A stretch of 64,000 nt of DNA, taken from Topomyia yanbarensis. Taxonomy: Eukaryota > Arthropoda > Insecta > Diptera > Culicidae. Shown piece after piece: positions 21,316 to 33,830 of the stretch. The position numbers were made by a program, and so were the translations under genes. Within the stretch, counting starts at the first letter, position 1; every line of letters begins with the position of its first letter. Below the pieces are notes generated by a model that was given only the letters and a program-made list of their open reading frames with translations, was not told where the DNA came from and did no database searches. Location: the NCBI RefSeq assembly GCF_030247195.1, contig NC_080672.1:311638127-311702126 (forward strand), given 5' to 3'.

Positions 21316-23139
21316 GTGAGTCCGATTGAAACTAACAACCTTACCTTATAACATAGAACAATCCGTTTCCATGTGCGCTGGTGTTTGTAGCAATGAGAAA
21401 AAAAAACTTGCAATGGTTGGTTGCACACATTTTTTTGGAAGCGGTTGTAACAAAAGATTCGTAGCCGGTTGTTTTATAACTATTAGAGACGCTTGAGATT
21501 GCAATTTCGACGCTAACTCAGCAAGTGTGTGATTTGTAGGATCTGAAACAGTGGAATTAATCTGGGCAGTATGCCATCGCATCAGTTCTCGTATTATATA
21601 CTTAAATACTTGTGACGAACAAAAACAATGAAATCCGAGCGCCGGATCGGAAGGCATTCGATAGAGCCATCTAGGAAAAAATAAGCCTCAAGGTTTCTGT
21701 CTGTTTTTGCTCCACGGTTGGTGTGCGTTGTTTGAGTATAGTTTGTAACTTATTGTGTGTAGTGGCAAAATGGAGGCTAATTCATTAATTTGGAGTGATG
21801 ACGCCAGATTGGGATTAATTTTCTCTCCAGCTAGGACATTAATATTTTTACATGAGTGTAGAGCTTCGTTATCGAATGACTATTAAGAGTTTAAATATCC
21901 ATATGAGTACGATACGTTAAAGAAATAGTGTTGGCAATTTCAGAAAGGCGCAAACTGTCCTTTGAATATGATAATGTGCCACTAATATTTTTTAGGAATG
22001 GGTTAGCCGGATAGGGGCGATAAACGGAAATGTGGTTGCTTGTAGCGTTTAACTATAAAGTTTCCTAATATTTTTTGACTGAATCTCTCTATTTAAGACT
22101 TCGTAAAAAGCAAATGGGGACAAATAAATGAATATTGAGAATTGAAAGTAAAGCTTCGTACATATATAATATTTCCATACCTGATTTTAAGAGATTACGA
22201 GGAAAAAATTTATTTCAATTTATTTATTAAAGTACTATATAAATATTTTTTTGTTATATTACTGTATTATATTTTATTCCTTCAAAGCATTTCTTTACTT
22301 TTATTTTCACTAATTGAACTATATTTATTACATTCGTTACATGCATTTTTATGATATTGATTTATTTCACTATTTGGGCAGGCAGGGTGCATCAGGGCAT
22401 CTTACGAACTGTATAATGGATTATAGTACGTGGATTGCCTGTCTCTAGTCAGAAGATAATAATGTCTTCACTGACTTCCTAATTCTGCGGAATTATGGAC
22501 TTATTGTTAATATTCTTATCTGTCACGGCACCGTAAGTTTGAAGCGCTCTTCTCGCACAAACCATCAGGCAGTGCCTTAACGAGTATTGCAAATGCCGCT
22601 ATTTAAACGTATGGATTTTATTGTTGGAAGGAGATTCTTTGTCCCTGTGGAGTCCGCATAAAAACTTCTGCTTATGAATCCAACCCTTTTTGGCCCTTCA
22701 TAAAGGGATAAATTGACTGATTGATAAAGCAACTGCAGCCACTGGCGTTGCCCTTGCACTGATGGTGGGACGACTACATTATCATCACATCATAAATATA
22801 GTAAATTAATGACTTTTCCGATATTTGACATTACATACACTATATCGGAGTAGTCGGTGTTACACCTATTCAAGCTTATTTGCAATAAGTCTACATTTTT
22901 AACTAGAACAATGTAAAAACGAATGTATAATGGTATAAGATCTTCCAAAATGTAATAGTTTTCGAGATATTTGGAATTTTGTCTCAACAAAGACAAATAG
23001 CTCGTGAAATTGTACCCTTTTCATAAGTTATTCGCTTTTCTTCAATATGATCATTGAACAATCAAATGTCTATCGTGTTAAACACGGAAACGATTTTTGA
23101 CATAAACAATATTTTACTCTATGTGGGGTTAGGCGTCAT
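21316..23139. other. Intron segment, nothing recognised
   Basis: AT-rich intronic sequence with small chance ORFs. No repeat boundary or conserved coding block identified. Confidence 0.45.
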
Positions 23140-23930
23140 TCTAAAATCTAAAGGATCTCCTGTGTAACAAAACTATGTAAGGTTTGCACGTTTATAACTG
23201 CAACTAGATGCATTTTATTCATGTATCCATCAGCCGATTTAGAAACGCCTAAAGTGACCCTGTTGGCTTCGTACCACTCCAGGACAATATGTGAATAGTG
23301 GAATGAAGCTAGATTCGGCCAGAAAATCGTAGGGCCTTCTTGTTGTTTCAACAGAAGAAGCAGACGCTTCTGTAAACACTCCTTAAGGTAGATCTCCCCG
23401 TTTACAGTCCCGGTAGTCACGAACGGCGCACTCCGTTTGCCACATGAGCAGATCGCTTGTCAAAACATGTATTTATTGGCTAACATTGCAAGTTTCTGCT
23501 TCCTCACTTCCTCCGGAACATCAAACTTGTCAAACAGTCCCTCTCGTTGGCTCTGTGAACGAAAGATTTGGACAGATTAAACTTTTTGACTACATCCCTA
23601 ACCGAAGCATTAAGATTCCGCTTAAACGCTTTCACTACACGCTTGTGATCCTGATCACTAATAGAACATCCATCCTATCCGCATTTCTCCTTCCGATCGA
23701 TACTCAGAGCTTGAGGATTTTCCAGGTACTTGCGCCAAATCAATTCGCGACGTTGCGTTTCTAGTGACGCCATTTTTTTCAATTTTTAAAAAACTGACAG
23801 CGATACAAATACTCGGTAAACAATGCACTCCAAATTACTCCTACCCAAATTTTCAGGAGAAAATATACAATTTCTACAGCGCTTTTTCCGTAATGCAATT
23901 CGATGTGAGACACCCTTTATTATTTTATCA
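23140..23930 (-). mobile_element. Decayed mariner-superfamily (maT/D37-type) transposon
   Basis: Read on the minus strand from 23772, shifted frames give MASLETQRRELIWRKYLENP, then SISDQDHKRVVKAFKRNLNA (helix-turn-helix region), then a 90-codon open piece (23148-23420). That piece contains GEIYLKECLQKRLL and the catalytic-region FWPNLASFHYSHIVLEWY. In the D37/maT-type families this reads FWPDLASxHY; here the catalytic Asp is Asn. Several stops precede it. The 5' end at 23795-23930, ending agacacccttt, is shared with a solo copy at 36450-36605. Confidence 0.8.
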
Positions 23931-24204
23931 GTTCTATAATATAAAATAGAAAATGTTTAAATTAGAACTTACTGCCCCAGCAGCCGTATTAACGGGAAAA
24001 ATTTAACAAATTAAATGTCTCGAAAACTTCAGCTTTCTGGAAGCTTTAAGATAAATGCAATTTGATTTGGCATGACATTTAGAATCATATTTTATAATAA
24101 AAGTATTGTTTTGTCTGGCGATTAGTATGAAATTTAAAAACATGTTAAATCATTGTTGGATAAACTTTGTTGCTGTTAGTTTCTCTATGATGCTATTACA
24201 TTAA

Positions 24205-25240
24205 AAAATCCTTTTTACATTTCTTATAAAAGAAATGAATAGAATTCGCTCAAACTTTCAAGATTTTTTCCGAGGCCCGGAGGGCCGAGTCTTATATACC
24301 AATCGACTCAGCTCGACGATGTGGGACAATGTCTGTGTGTGTCTGACAAATTCTCATTCGTGTTTCTCAGTAATGGCTGAACCGATCTTATCCAAACCAA
24401 TTTTAAATGAAAGAACTAAAAAAACAGTATGAACGCTATTAATTTGTTTTTGATTTTGATGTTTAGTTTCCAAGATATGAATGTTTGAATGCGTAAAAAT
24501 GGCGTTTTTTGCAGTTTTTTTTAAAATTATCTGCCGAAGTTGACAATATAAATTACCAATTTATATGTTTTTAGACAGCTTTAACGAATACCTTTCGAAC
24601 AAGCTATAGATTGTTGAAATCGGAGGATTATCAAAAGAGATATTTAACATTAAATGCGGACGAAAGATTGTTATCATTTCCCATTGCCAGAAATATGACC
24701 AAAAACATGTAATCTATTATTAACGCCAAAACGGCTTATTTTAGGTCAATAGTATCTTCGGAGAATTTAATGGAGGTAATATGCCCTTTCTTTTGGTATT
24801 GTGCTTTTGCTGATTAATCCCCCTATGAGTGAGATATTTTCACAAATTTTCTTGGAAGTGATTATATCGAAATGATGTCTTCAGCAAATTTGTAGCTCTT
24901 ATTTTTGTGAATAACTTCACTTAAGACTTAAAATATCTATTTTGAATATTTTAAAAGTTATGAAGTTATGCCAATTTCGGAGGTTTAGTATCTTCGATGA
25001 GTTTTACAAACGTTAAACAGCGCATCATTTGATAAAATAATTTTGACGGCATATCGTCCAAGAAGTATTTATGGTGAATTTTCTCAGGTTAATATTCATG
25101 ACTACAATAAAGTCTCAACAAATTCGCTAAAGACACGAACTCTGTTACTATTTTCTGAAAAATTACGGTTTCGTAATTATGCCGTTTGGACAGTATGATC
25201 GATTTTCACAAAACCCCTACCAATCCGAATTTTTGGCTAC
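24205..25240 (+). repeat. Interspersed repeat X, copy 2
   Basis: Starts with catttcttataaaagaaatg and attcgctcaaactttcaaga, then a GC-rich stem (gaggcccggagggccgag) and taccaatcgactcagctcga. It matches the minus-strand copy at 57510-58205 from the hairpin through the gtctgtgtgtgtctg block and gtaatggctgaaccgatc. The sequence after about 24480 is similar in style but not clearly homologous. No ORF; class unknown. Confidence 0.65.
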
Positions 25241-25304
25241 GCCGCTGATTTCAAGTAAGTAGAAACAAAGTCGTTCTACACTCGTTCACAAGAAACTTTT
25301 TCGA

Positions 25305-26170
25305 ATGCTGAATATCTATTATTATAATACATTGAAACCCCGATTTTATCAGCCAAATATGAACATATGTTTGATGGGCTCTAGCAGACGAACAAGACTG
25401 AATTCGAGTAAATTTTTTCTTGAGCATATTTTCCTTATCATGAAGATGGAAATATGCAAAAATAAAAAGTTCATCATAATCAGAAATAGTTATCAGACTT
25501 TATCGAGGGACGGGAAGAATATTTTAACAGCTTTAGTTTATTATAAAGAAAAAAAAATTGCCCGATTTAGTCAATGTCCCCATTTTGTCAGCCTGAAATA
25601 CGCCATCAAACTGATAAAAATGGGTCTTTATTGTATGTATTATTCACTGTGTTTCACATTAATAGGCACATTTCATTTTTGGAGATTTTTTTATTGCATC
25701 GAACTACAACAATTTTTAGGTAGTTTTCAAGGGGTTATTTTATAGACTTCTTCCAAAATTTGGCGAACCTATTCCAATTCATATATCAATTAATTGGTAT
25801 ACTTAAGGGTTTATATGTTGCAGATAGAGAAAATACTGAAATTTTCAGCTTTTTTCCTACACAATATTACGTAAGCTTATTAAACAATTTTTCCTAATAA
25901 GTTTGTGAAAATTAAAAACTATTTGAAATTTTTTAATAGTTTTATTTTTTATTTAACCGTGATTTTTTATTAATAGTGACCATCGCTTCACAACGTAGTC
26001 TATTTTTCATGGCTTGCGGTGAGCACGATCTCTCGAATTGCTGAACTGAAAATTATGGAGTAGAAATTAGTTTTTAGTATTCTTTACAGATTTAACTCGC
26101 CGCGCAGATAGCTCTGAATTAGACCCGCTGGTGCCCTAAGACGATTTCGCTAGATTTTCAGAGCACTGTG
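25305..26170. repeat. Repeat region with CCCGATTTTATCAG end
   Basis: Near 25325 acattgaaaccccgatttta begins a block that includes gggctctagcagacgaa and gaattcgagtaaat, also seen at 29945-30120. Near 26137 gacgatttcgctagatttt matches, in reverse, the text at about 30995-31015. The cagtg..cccgattttatcag end is like a pogo/Tigger-type TIR, but a matching second end was not found. The 146-codon ORF here looks like chance. Confidence 0.45.
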
Positions 26171-26456
26171 CATCCAGTGCATTAACGCAAGTGATGGAAG
26201 GTTATCGAAAAGATTCGTGAAAATGAAAATTCCAGTAATGATGATGATTTTCCCAAACGGTTCGTTTTCGAGAGGTTTTTATTTGTTCTTTGGCATTAGG
26301 ATTAGCGATAATAATTCAAATCAAGGATACTACTGGGAAGTCACCTTTAGAAAAAGTCGATGTCGAAGTAAAATTTGGAACTATGCGCGCATGCACCTCA
26401 GAGATAGCGTGATATCAGGAGCTGCGATTTCATTTCAACGCTTTTTTTTGTGAAAA

Positions 26457-27062
26457 GGGCGATACTTACAAATGCAAACATAAGGCTTTTTTCATACATG
26501 CGAATAAGGGCTTTGAAACGCAACAAATTAACCTAAAAATTTTGATTCTACGATATTGCTTTCTTAAACTACAGCAAAAAATACAACGGGCGAAACTGTA
26601 TTTTTGTTTGTTTATTTAAAGTTTCGTCCTCCACGCTCCATGCAAACAAACAGGGCGATACTTTTTTTGCTAGCAGTTTAGAGGCGAAACTGTTATTTTC
26701 GTATTTTTTAGGATTATCAAGCTGATACCAGCTGTAAATAGTAACAATGATCGCTATTGAAAAAACACGGACGAAATCGGTAAATACGTAAAAAACGTAA
26801 GGGCGATACTTCAATGCTGATAGGTGGGACCGAAAAAGTAAACAATCGCCAAAGGGGCGATACTATCATTTCGTCAATTTCAATAGCAAAAACAAATTTT
26901 AATTTAATAATTTCAAATACTTTATGAAGTTTTGGGTTTCGATCACTGAATTATGCAATCTAGGATGTAAAAAACACAATAGTTCTTAAATAGGAAATAA
27001 AACCAAGACTGGAAATATTCACTGTTGATTTTCTTTGAATGGTACCACTGTTAGTATCGCCC
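26457..27062. repeat. Cluster of GGGCGATACT motifs
   Basis: The 10-mer gggcgatact occurs forward at 26457, 26653, 26801 and 26855 and reversed at 27053. Related gggcgaaact/aggcgaaact words lie near 26589 and 26691. Origin unknown. Confidence 0.7.
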
Positions 27063-28959
27063 TTTTCAAGAAAAAGCGTTGATTTCTTAGTTCTCAGTCG
27101 CGTTGGAAATTTGAGTAAAGTATAAACTTCAAATCGATTAAAAAAAAAATTCGATTTTTTTGGCTCAGTACAATATATAACCCCTTTAGGAAAATTCAGT
27201 TTTCCCACCACAATATAGATATTTTATTAACAGAGCATTAACAATAATTCGTTGGTATGTCTATTTTATGGGCCATTTTTTCGCTTTCCCATTGATTTGG
27301 TTTGAGATTTCTAGCACTGATGTTGTCCTATGCTGATTTGAGCGATTCTCTGAGTCCTGCCACTAACACATACATGTAGTATGTGTTATCAAAAGCATCG
27401 CGAAGCATCAAGTTCTAAATGTTCTCAAACGATATAATATCCGAAGAGAGTGATAAGAGTTATAAGAAATGTCTCATCACATTGTTAGGTGGATTAAAAA
27501 CGTTTTTCTTTACTAATCTCGGATTCTCAATACTAGGTTATCTGGTAAAAGAACTACAAGTTTAGTTTATTTCGACCATTGACACTAATGCAAATCAAAC
27601 GGGGTTGTAATTCGCCGTACAATTCAATGACGCATTGTAATAAACTGCAATTTTTTTAAATATTCACAGTAATCGAATCCAAATTTGTTTTTATTCCTAA
27701 TCTACACAAAGCCCTCTTCTGTTAGCTTCGATATTATGCGCTCACCTACGCGCCGTTCAACCTGATGCATGGAAACAAACCACGCCGGACGATTCGTTCT
27801 ATGTACACGCGCTCGAGTTGAACTTGAAAATGTTTTGACCAGACAGTTGCGAGCGACTTGCATTGATCGTCAAATCCGAGGGTACCGTTTGTCAGTATGT
27901 AGGTACGAATACGATTACACAATGCAAAAACAGCATTCTGTTGTCATTAACTCGATGACGGCAGATTATGCTTCATTAAGTAGCAACATGTGTGTAATTA
28001 GCTTGTGATACAATAACGCATTGTCGATATTCGAACCTTGGCGCCATTGCTAATCAACCATTTATGTAGTCGCATCACTTTGTTTCATTCCTTCCACCGC
28101 GCGTCCGTCCGTTTCGTACCTAAGTATATGACGTCAAACAGTCCAAATTGGTCTTGTTATGAATTTTGACCCTTCGCACCCAACGCCAACGAAACTGTCT
28201 GGTCACGAAAAGTCTAGCATGCAATCGTGCAGGTCAATGGAATTTCGTGTATCAAATTTGTTGATTCATGCCACTTAGATGAACTTGTTCTACAATGTAG
28301 ATTAGTTCCGGGAAATGTTTTCTGACGTCAGGTGCCAATCTGCCAAGAAAGTGGTTCATGTTTGCATTTTTTTTTCGTTATGAATCGTGACAATCGGATC
28401 AAAAGAGATCGGACAAGCCCCGCCGGTGAACTATTTGAAGAGACCGAAAACACACGCACATAATCGAGCAGAAATTGAACTGCCAAGGTAATAGACACTT
28501 GTTACTTACTGCGATCGGGCGGCGCATAGCTAGCAAGAAAAAAAAATTGATTTCGATTCGCTCTCAGCTAGGATCTATTGTGTTGAGCGTTTATTGGCTA
28601 ACATCGCCACTTGTATGGATTGATCCGCAGTATAAGTATCGTTTCAAATGCAATGGTGCCAGCGATGGCGTAGAACCTCCATCGCCAGGTTGAGATTTTT
28701 TTTGTTAAAGTGGTAGTTCTAATCGAGGTACATTGTAGCCATCGCGAGTAGTTAATGCAATCTATTATTATCAGTCGTTAAGTCATTGTCGGGCCAATAA
28801 CTCACTTCATTATGACTCACTTTTGATTGGATTTTTAAATTCGTAAGGTTTATTTGTTTATTTCTTGAAGGCTTTAGTGAAGTATTTTTTTACTAATTTG
28901 CGCTAGCTTAACGGAACTGTGGGTCATTTTATATACCTATGTACAATGCATGATAGTGA
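27063..28959. other. Intron segment, nothing recognised
   Basis: Less AT-rich and more complex than its neighbours, without a recognised gene or repeat. The tctcatcacattgttaggtg block near 27472 matches the end of the T element (12787 and 54420). Confidence 0.4.
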
Positions 28960-29400
28960 CTGTTCATCAGATCTCGTGCGCACGTGCAGACCCTCTTCCG
29001 CGGTGGGAAACATTTGTTGCGATTGTTTTTTTTCTCGAACGTTTGTGATTCAAGTAATGGTATTGTAGGCTCGTTGTAGGCTGTGTATTGGATTTGATGT
29101 TCGTAGATTTGTTTTTCTTAGCGTTTTCTGAGCATAGTTTTCCGTAATGTGCCATCTGATCACAGAACTGGCACTTTTATAGCTGAAAGGTTATCGGTAC
29201 CACCTTGTGTTTTGTAAATATCTGATAATTATTTTCTCCTTGTATCCCCTGAATCGGATTGCACTTCTTCGAATTGGGACATGAAATATGCAATTGCCGC
29301 ATCGCTAGTACGCGGTGCTTGATCAATTTTCCCATTGTCCATATATACAATAACTTAAACGCCGTCGCATGCAACCACGTATTTTAGATTGTTATGCATA
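28960..29400 (-). mobile_element. Decayed gag-only retroelement (G4)
   Basis: On the minus strand one frame reads HYGKLCSENAKKNKSTN, matching the end of the CCHC knuckle and following region of G1 (HYGKPCAKTTKENSSS). Upstream, ctagtacgcggtgcttgatc (plus strand) aligns with G1 near 40871, and gatcacagaactggcac aligns with G1 near 40634. Stops and deletions break it. Boundaries uncertain. Confidence 0.65.
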
Positions 29401-29499
29401 ATTATTAGGCTTAAGCTCCATTTCACTTTTAATAAATGTTCCACGTAGCCGATAATCGGTTTAACACGAAAAAAGATTTAAGAAAATATTTTCGGGGGT

Positions 29500-29955
29500 G
29501 ATCCAAATGTTACCGGTCTATAACTTCTAAAGCATTTAACCGTTATATTCCGACGCGGCCCCTGGGTTTTTTTTTGGTTTCAATTAATGAAATTCCCATG
29601 TTTCATCTATAGCTGGAAATTGAAACTTTGTGACATCTTAGAACTTCACTAAATCAAGCTTTTGGTTGAATAATATTGTTGATATAGTAAGGGGGAGTGA
29701 GGAGGGGCTCCTCCTGAGGGGCTTTTATTACGTAACAGGCCGACCTGGGTACCCATAAAACTGAAATGCAAATAACTAAGGTATTTTCAAACCGATTTTG
29801 ATACTTTTGGGTGTTTTGGGTGTTGTTCAAGAACTCAACCACTTTTAGACTTGGTAAAAATAAAATCGGGTTACTTCATTCGGTTCCCGGGAATTCGGAT
29901 TTCCGGAAAGCATGTGCCAGTGCTGGGATACTATTTGTGTATTTCAATGGAATAC
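29500..29955 (+). repeat. Interspersed repeat R, copy 1
   Basis: Blocks ttaaccgttat, aacaggcc, then gggtacccataaaactgaaatg and aattcggatttccgg recur in order on the minus strand at 33560-33830. The two copies are inverted relative to each other. No ORF. Confidence 0.65.
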
Positions 29956-30110
29956 AGTGAAGACCCGATTTCATCAGCACCCGATTTTATCAGCCCCCGA
30001 TTTTATCAGCTTTTTCACCCGATTTTATCAGCTTCATATGAAAATTGGTAGTTGGTGGTTTGATGGGCTCTAGCAGACGAACCAAATTGAATTCGAGTAA
30101 ATCCTTTCTT
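29945..30110 (+). repeat. Fourfold cccgatttTATCAGC repeat and pogo-like end
   Basis: acagtgaagacccgatttca is followed by three further cccgattttatcagc units (29970-30030), then gggctctagcagacgaa shared with 25380. Probably the terminal part of a DNA element. Confidence 0.6.
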
Positions 30111-30120
30111 AAGCAAATTT

Positions 30121-30935
30121 TTCTTATCTTAGAGATCCGAAATAGCATAGCATAGCATAGCATATACGATTGTACAAATCGTGGGTGGCTGTACAATGTT
30201 CAGCTAATATTTACCAAGATATCCACCATATTGTGTCGCAAGAAAAAACATTTGGGATTAACGCTTTTTCTTCATAGTGGAACAAGCATCACAGTGTATG
30301 CCTGGCCACGTCCTTACAATCGTTGAGGAAGGGAAGGAATGTTAGTTCAACATCCACTTGGAAAAGTGCAGGGAACTCATACTACTTTCATAGATGTTTC
30401 AGGAATAGGAGTTTGTGTAATTAGGGCAGGTTATTAATGAGGAGCTTATTCAACAACATTTCAGTGCAAAATGGATGTAACTTATCTCGTTTAGCCGGTA
30501 TTTACAAAAAGCAAATTATTTGGATAAAATATATAAACATTGAAAAAATAATATTAAACAATTTTACCTGCTCTCAATTAATTAGGGTGCAAGAATTCTC
30601 CATTATCATCAGTGAAATCGTTGCATCAACTAGTCATTTATAGATGGCGCTACGTTGAACGAACGGGTGGCAACTAGATTCACGCACATGCATTGCAAAA
30701 TTATCAGAATATAACAAAAATCACTACGAAAAATCTCTCTATTTACACGCTATTTACACCTATTAACACGTAACTCTATAGAAGAAATGACTATGTGAAT
30801 GATTGACTTCGATTTTCCGCCAAACACATTATATACTATTCGAAAATATTTGGAAAATATTGTACGCACAGAAAGACACGTTCGGGTGGTTCGGCAGTGC
30901 TGCCACTACCCTTCTTATCTTAGAGATCCGAAATA
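30121..30935 (-). mobile_element. Possible retroelement 3' end with 24-bp flanking repeats
   Basis: The same 24 bases (starting ttcttatcttagagatccga) occur at 30121-30144 and 30912-30935. Directly inside the left copy is an (AGCAT)n run (agcatagcatagcatagcat), which could be the microsatellite tail of a minus-strand retroelement with 24-bp target duplications. Some LINE families have such tails. No RT coding sequence is left, so the class is inferred only. Confidence 0.4.
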
Positions 30936-31249
30936 CGCAATTTTTTTTATGTTGCGCTGTCAGACCCCCTTAAGGGAAGTTTAAGCTAAAAAATCAGGAA
31001 AATCTAGCGAAATCGTCTTAAGACAGCAGCGGCTGCTCGTTCAGTGGGCCATAAGCGCGACTTCCGGAGGGTTAAAAGCTTCAGTTTCTTAAAAAGAAAG
31101 GAAAATGACGAATTTCGTGCCAGCTCGAACAAATGTTGGCAGCACCCTCTCCGATTTTAATGAAGCTTTCTGTACATGAGAACTTTGTCACAAAAAGCCA
31201 CTTTGCATACTTTGTTTTTCCGAAAATGATCTAGACTGTTTTTTGAAAA

Positions 31250-31655
31250 GGGTCAAACTTTTTTTACCAATTTTTTTCACCTCAACTATAGGAGCACCCA
31301 CCCTAGTAGTGATTTTAACAAAATTAGTCAAATTTTTGAATAAAAATATTGAAAAAAAAAATTTCATTGACTTCTACACTGAAAAAAATCGATTTTAAAA
31401 ATTTAAAGTCGATTTACAAAAAAAACCATCTTTGATTTGGATGAAATTTTGTTCCAAGATAGGTAATTATGTTCCTTCCCTACCGTCAAAAATTCAAGTT
31501 GGCACTTTTAAGGAAAAAAAGTAATTTGAAAAAAACTTTTCCTTGTTCAAACTGATTTTTTTCAGTCTATTTTTATCGAAAACTGAACCAATGAAAGTCA
31601 TAATCATCTCAGTTGCCTGATACATGCAAAATGTATCAGTAACGAATTTTGTATA
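31250..31655 (+). repeat. Left arm of a ~400-bp inverted repeat
   Basis: Pairs with 32945-33350 in reverse complement. Shared blocks include accgtcaaaaattcaagttg, tgatttttttcagt, aaccaatgaaagtca, gttgcctgatacatgcaaaa and cgaatttggtata/cgaattttgtata. Similarity is high though not perfect. The arms enclose a shredded I-clade element. Confidence 0.8.
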
Positions 31656-31659
31656 GCAT

Positions 31660-32930
31660 CTCGAAGATCTGGTACTAGAATACTTAGCGCACGACCAGAC
31701 CACATGTTTAATATCGCGATAACCCTCCACGATCTCACTACGCCGGAGATGGGCCTTCTACGTATAATGATCGTACATGACCCGAGATATCGAATGAAGT
31801 CATGACCCTCATCCATTCTCTTGGACCAAAGTTTGTTGATACATTTGGGATTCCGTCCACTGAGAAGAAATATTTAAAAACTTCTAATGCCTAAATGTCC
31901 ACCTTCTCATTATCATTCTAATCCAAGTGTCCGCCTTCTCATTACCCGGAATGGCCACTACTGTCGAAATCACACAACGTAGGCCCTAGCCACCACACGA
32001 AACATTGTTTCTCTGATGATCTGTCCGTTAATCCGTCGACGGACCGGTGCCAGTAATCGCGTTTTTCAACTTTCATCAAGTTTTTCATTTGCATTTGTAG
32101 TGTCGCGTATATTGGGAATCCGACGTTCAAAAGTCCCATTCGCGTATAATTCTAAGCAATCTCTGCCACCACGGAGACTGTTCACGACTGTTCGCGTCGT
32201 GTACTCGTTTCGTCTGTGCTTTAATCGTAATGCAAATGCATTGTGTAAAACCTGGGGGAAATGTAGTGACTGAAATATAAGAGCACTTGGGGTTTTTGAT
32301 GTCCCATGTGGAAATTCCTGCTAATTTCCGAGACCAGGAACCACTTACTTCGGTTTTGTAACAGCACCCTTCAAGAGACATTCTCAGGCCTTTACGAGGA
32401 AGCTTTGGAGAGCAAACTGATTTTCCTCTTTCGGAAATTTATAGGCTCATTAGAAGATGTTCCCAAAAATGGAATGGTCAGAATCTCGATCGTTAGTGTA
32501 CAAGGAAACGTATAAATTAGTCGTTGTCGGTGGCGTAGCGCTCTTTTGCATTATCGCAGTGAAGAAAAATGTTTCATTTTGTCCCCATATAATTTATATG
32601 CATTTTCCACAACGTGCCATGTTTCTACAATAAGTTTGTGCCTCGCGGCACAAAAAGGCAAACGGGTAGACTAGCCCCGCCCAAAAGATCAAAGTTTGGA
32701 AGAGCTAATTCGGCGAAAGGTTCGACAAGAGGCTGATGGAAAATAAGTTGTGTTCAAATACTCCTTGATTTTTTCCTGAACGCAATTGCCTACGAACCAG
32801 AATTTTCTTTAAGGGTTCTTGAAGGAGCAAACCCCATACTTCGCAATTAAGGCTCCTGTTGGAGACTACACAATAAATCTCTACTTCTTCTATCGATTAT
32901 TTCAAATGGCTCATATGTCCCCTCATTCAA
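31660..32930 (-). mobile_element. Shredded I-clade retrotransposon copy
   Basis: Three separated parts match the 12962-19093 element on the same strand. 31660-31860 matches the ORF2 C-terminus (compare 13890-14110). 31960-32270 matches the endonuclease-RT linker. 32280-32930 matches ORF1, including the aattgcctacgaaccagaattttc region (compare 18345-18365). About 3.4 kb of the intact length is missing, and stops are frequent. It lies exactly between the two inverted arms. Confidence 0.75.
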
Positions 32931-32944
32931 GTTTGTTATGAATA

Positions 32945-33350
32945 TATACCAAATTCGTTTCTGATACTTTTTGCATGTATCAGGCAACTATGACTATGAT
33001 TGTGACTTTCATTGGTTTAGTTTTTGACAAAATGCACTGAAAAAAATCAGTTTGGACAAGGAAAAGATTTTTTCAAATAACTTTTTTTCCTTAAAAGTGC
33101 CCAACTTGAATTTTTGACGGTAAGTAGGGAACATTATTACCTATCTTGAAACAAAATTTCATCCAAACTAAAGCTGGGTCTGTAAATCGAGTTTAAATTA
33201 AAAAAATATTTTTTTTTTCAGTGTAGGAGTCAAAGATGATTTTTTTCAATATTTTTATTCAATATGTGAAAATCACTCCTACAACATTTTTTATAGGATT
33301 TGTCATTTTTGGACTACAGCCATTTGAAAAAAATTGGTAAAAAAAGTTTG
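32945..33350 (-). repeat. Right arm of a ~400-bp inverted repeat
   Basis: Reverse complement of 31250-31655. The outer limit is set where accaatttttttcaaatggc diverges from the left arm. Confidence 0.8.
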
Positions 33351-33559
33351 CATCAGTAGGCTGTATCTCGTGGATTTGGAACCATTTGGTGATTTGACCC
33401 CGGAACGGACATTTCGGAGCAGGTTCCCGTGAGGCCGTGGGTGACCATTCCATTCCGATTCCATTTTTCAAATTGCCATAGGGTCTCATAACAATAAATA
33501 ACAGACTTCTGAGACAATTTGAAGAGTATTGATACTCATATTGCTAGGACATTATTAAA

Positions 33560-33830
33560 ATTTACAAATCATAGCCTAGTACTGGAACATTACCTCGGAA
33601 AATCCGAATTACCAAGAACCAGATCCATTCATCCGGTTCAATTTTACAGAATCAAAAAGTGGACGAGTTCCTGATTCCAAAAAAGTGTACAAATTGGTTA
33701 AAGGCAGCCATAGTTATAAGCATTTCAATTTGTGGGTACCCGGGTACCCTCGTTGGCCTGTTGAAGGTGTTTTTTTGTTGGACACATAACGGTTAAAGGA
33801 AAGATTAAGTGTATTCTGCAACGATATTCG
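33560..33830 (-). repeat. Interspersed repeat R, copy 2 (inverted)
   Basis: Reverse complement of parts of 29500-29955: ttaaccgttatgtgtccaac, aacaggccaacgagggtacc, acaaattgaaatgcttataac and ggtaattcggattttccg. Confidence 0.65.

Noticed and set aside
25305..25745. 146-codon plus-strand ORF
   Set aside because: Falls inside a repeat, has a basic and Ile/Lys/Tyr-rich AT-driven composition and no motif.
29500..33830. One single giant palindrome combining repeat R copies and the inner arms
   Set aside because: The sequence between the R copies and the inner arms is not complementary on the two sides, so two independent inverted pairs are more likely.
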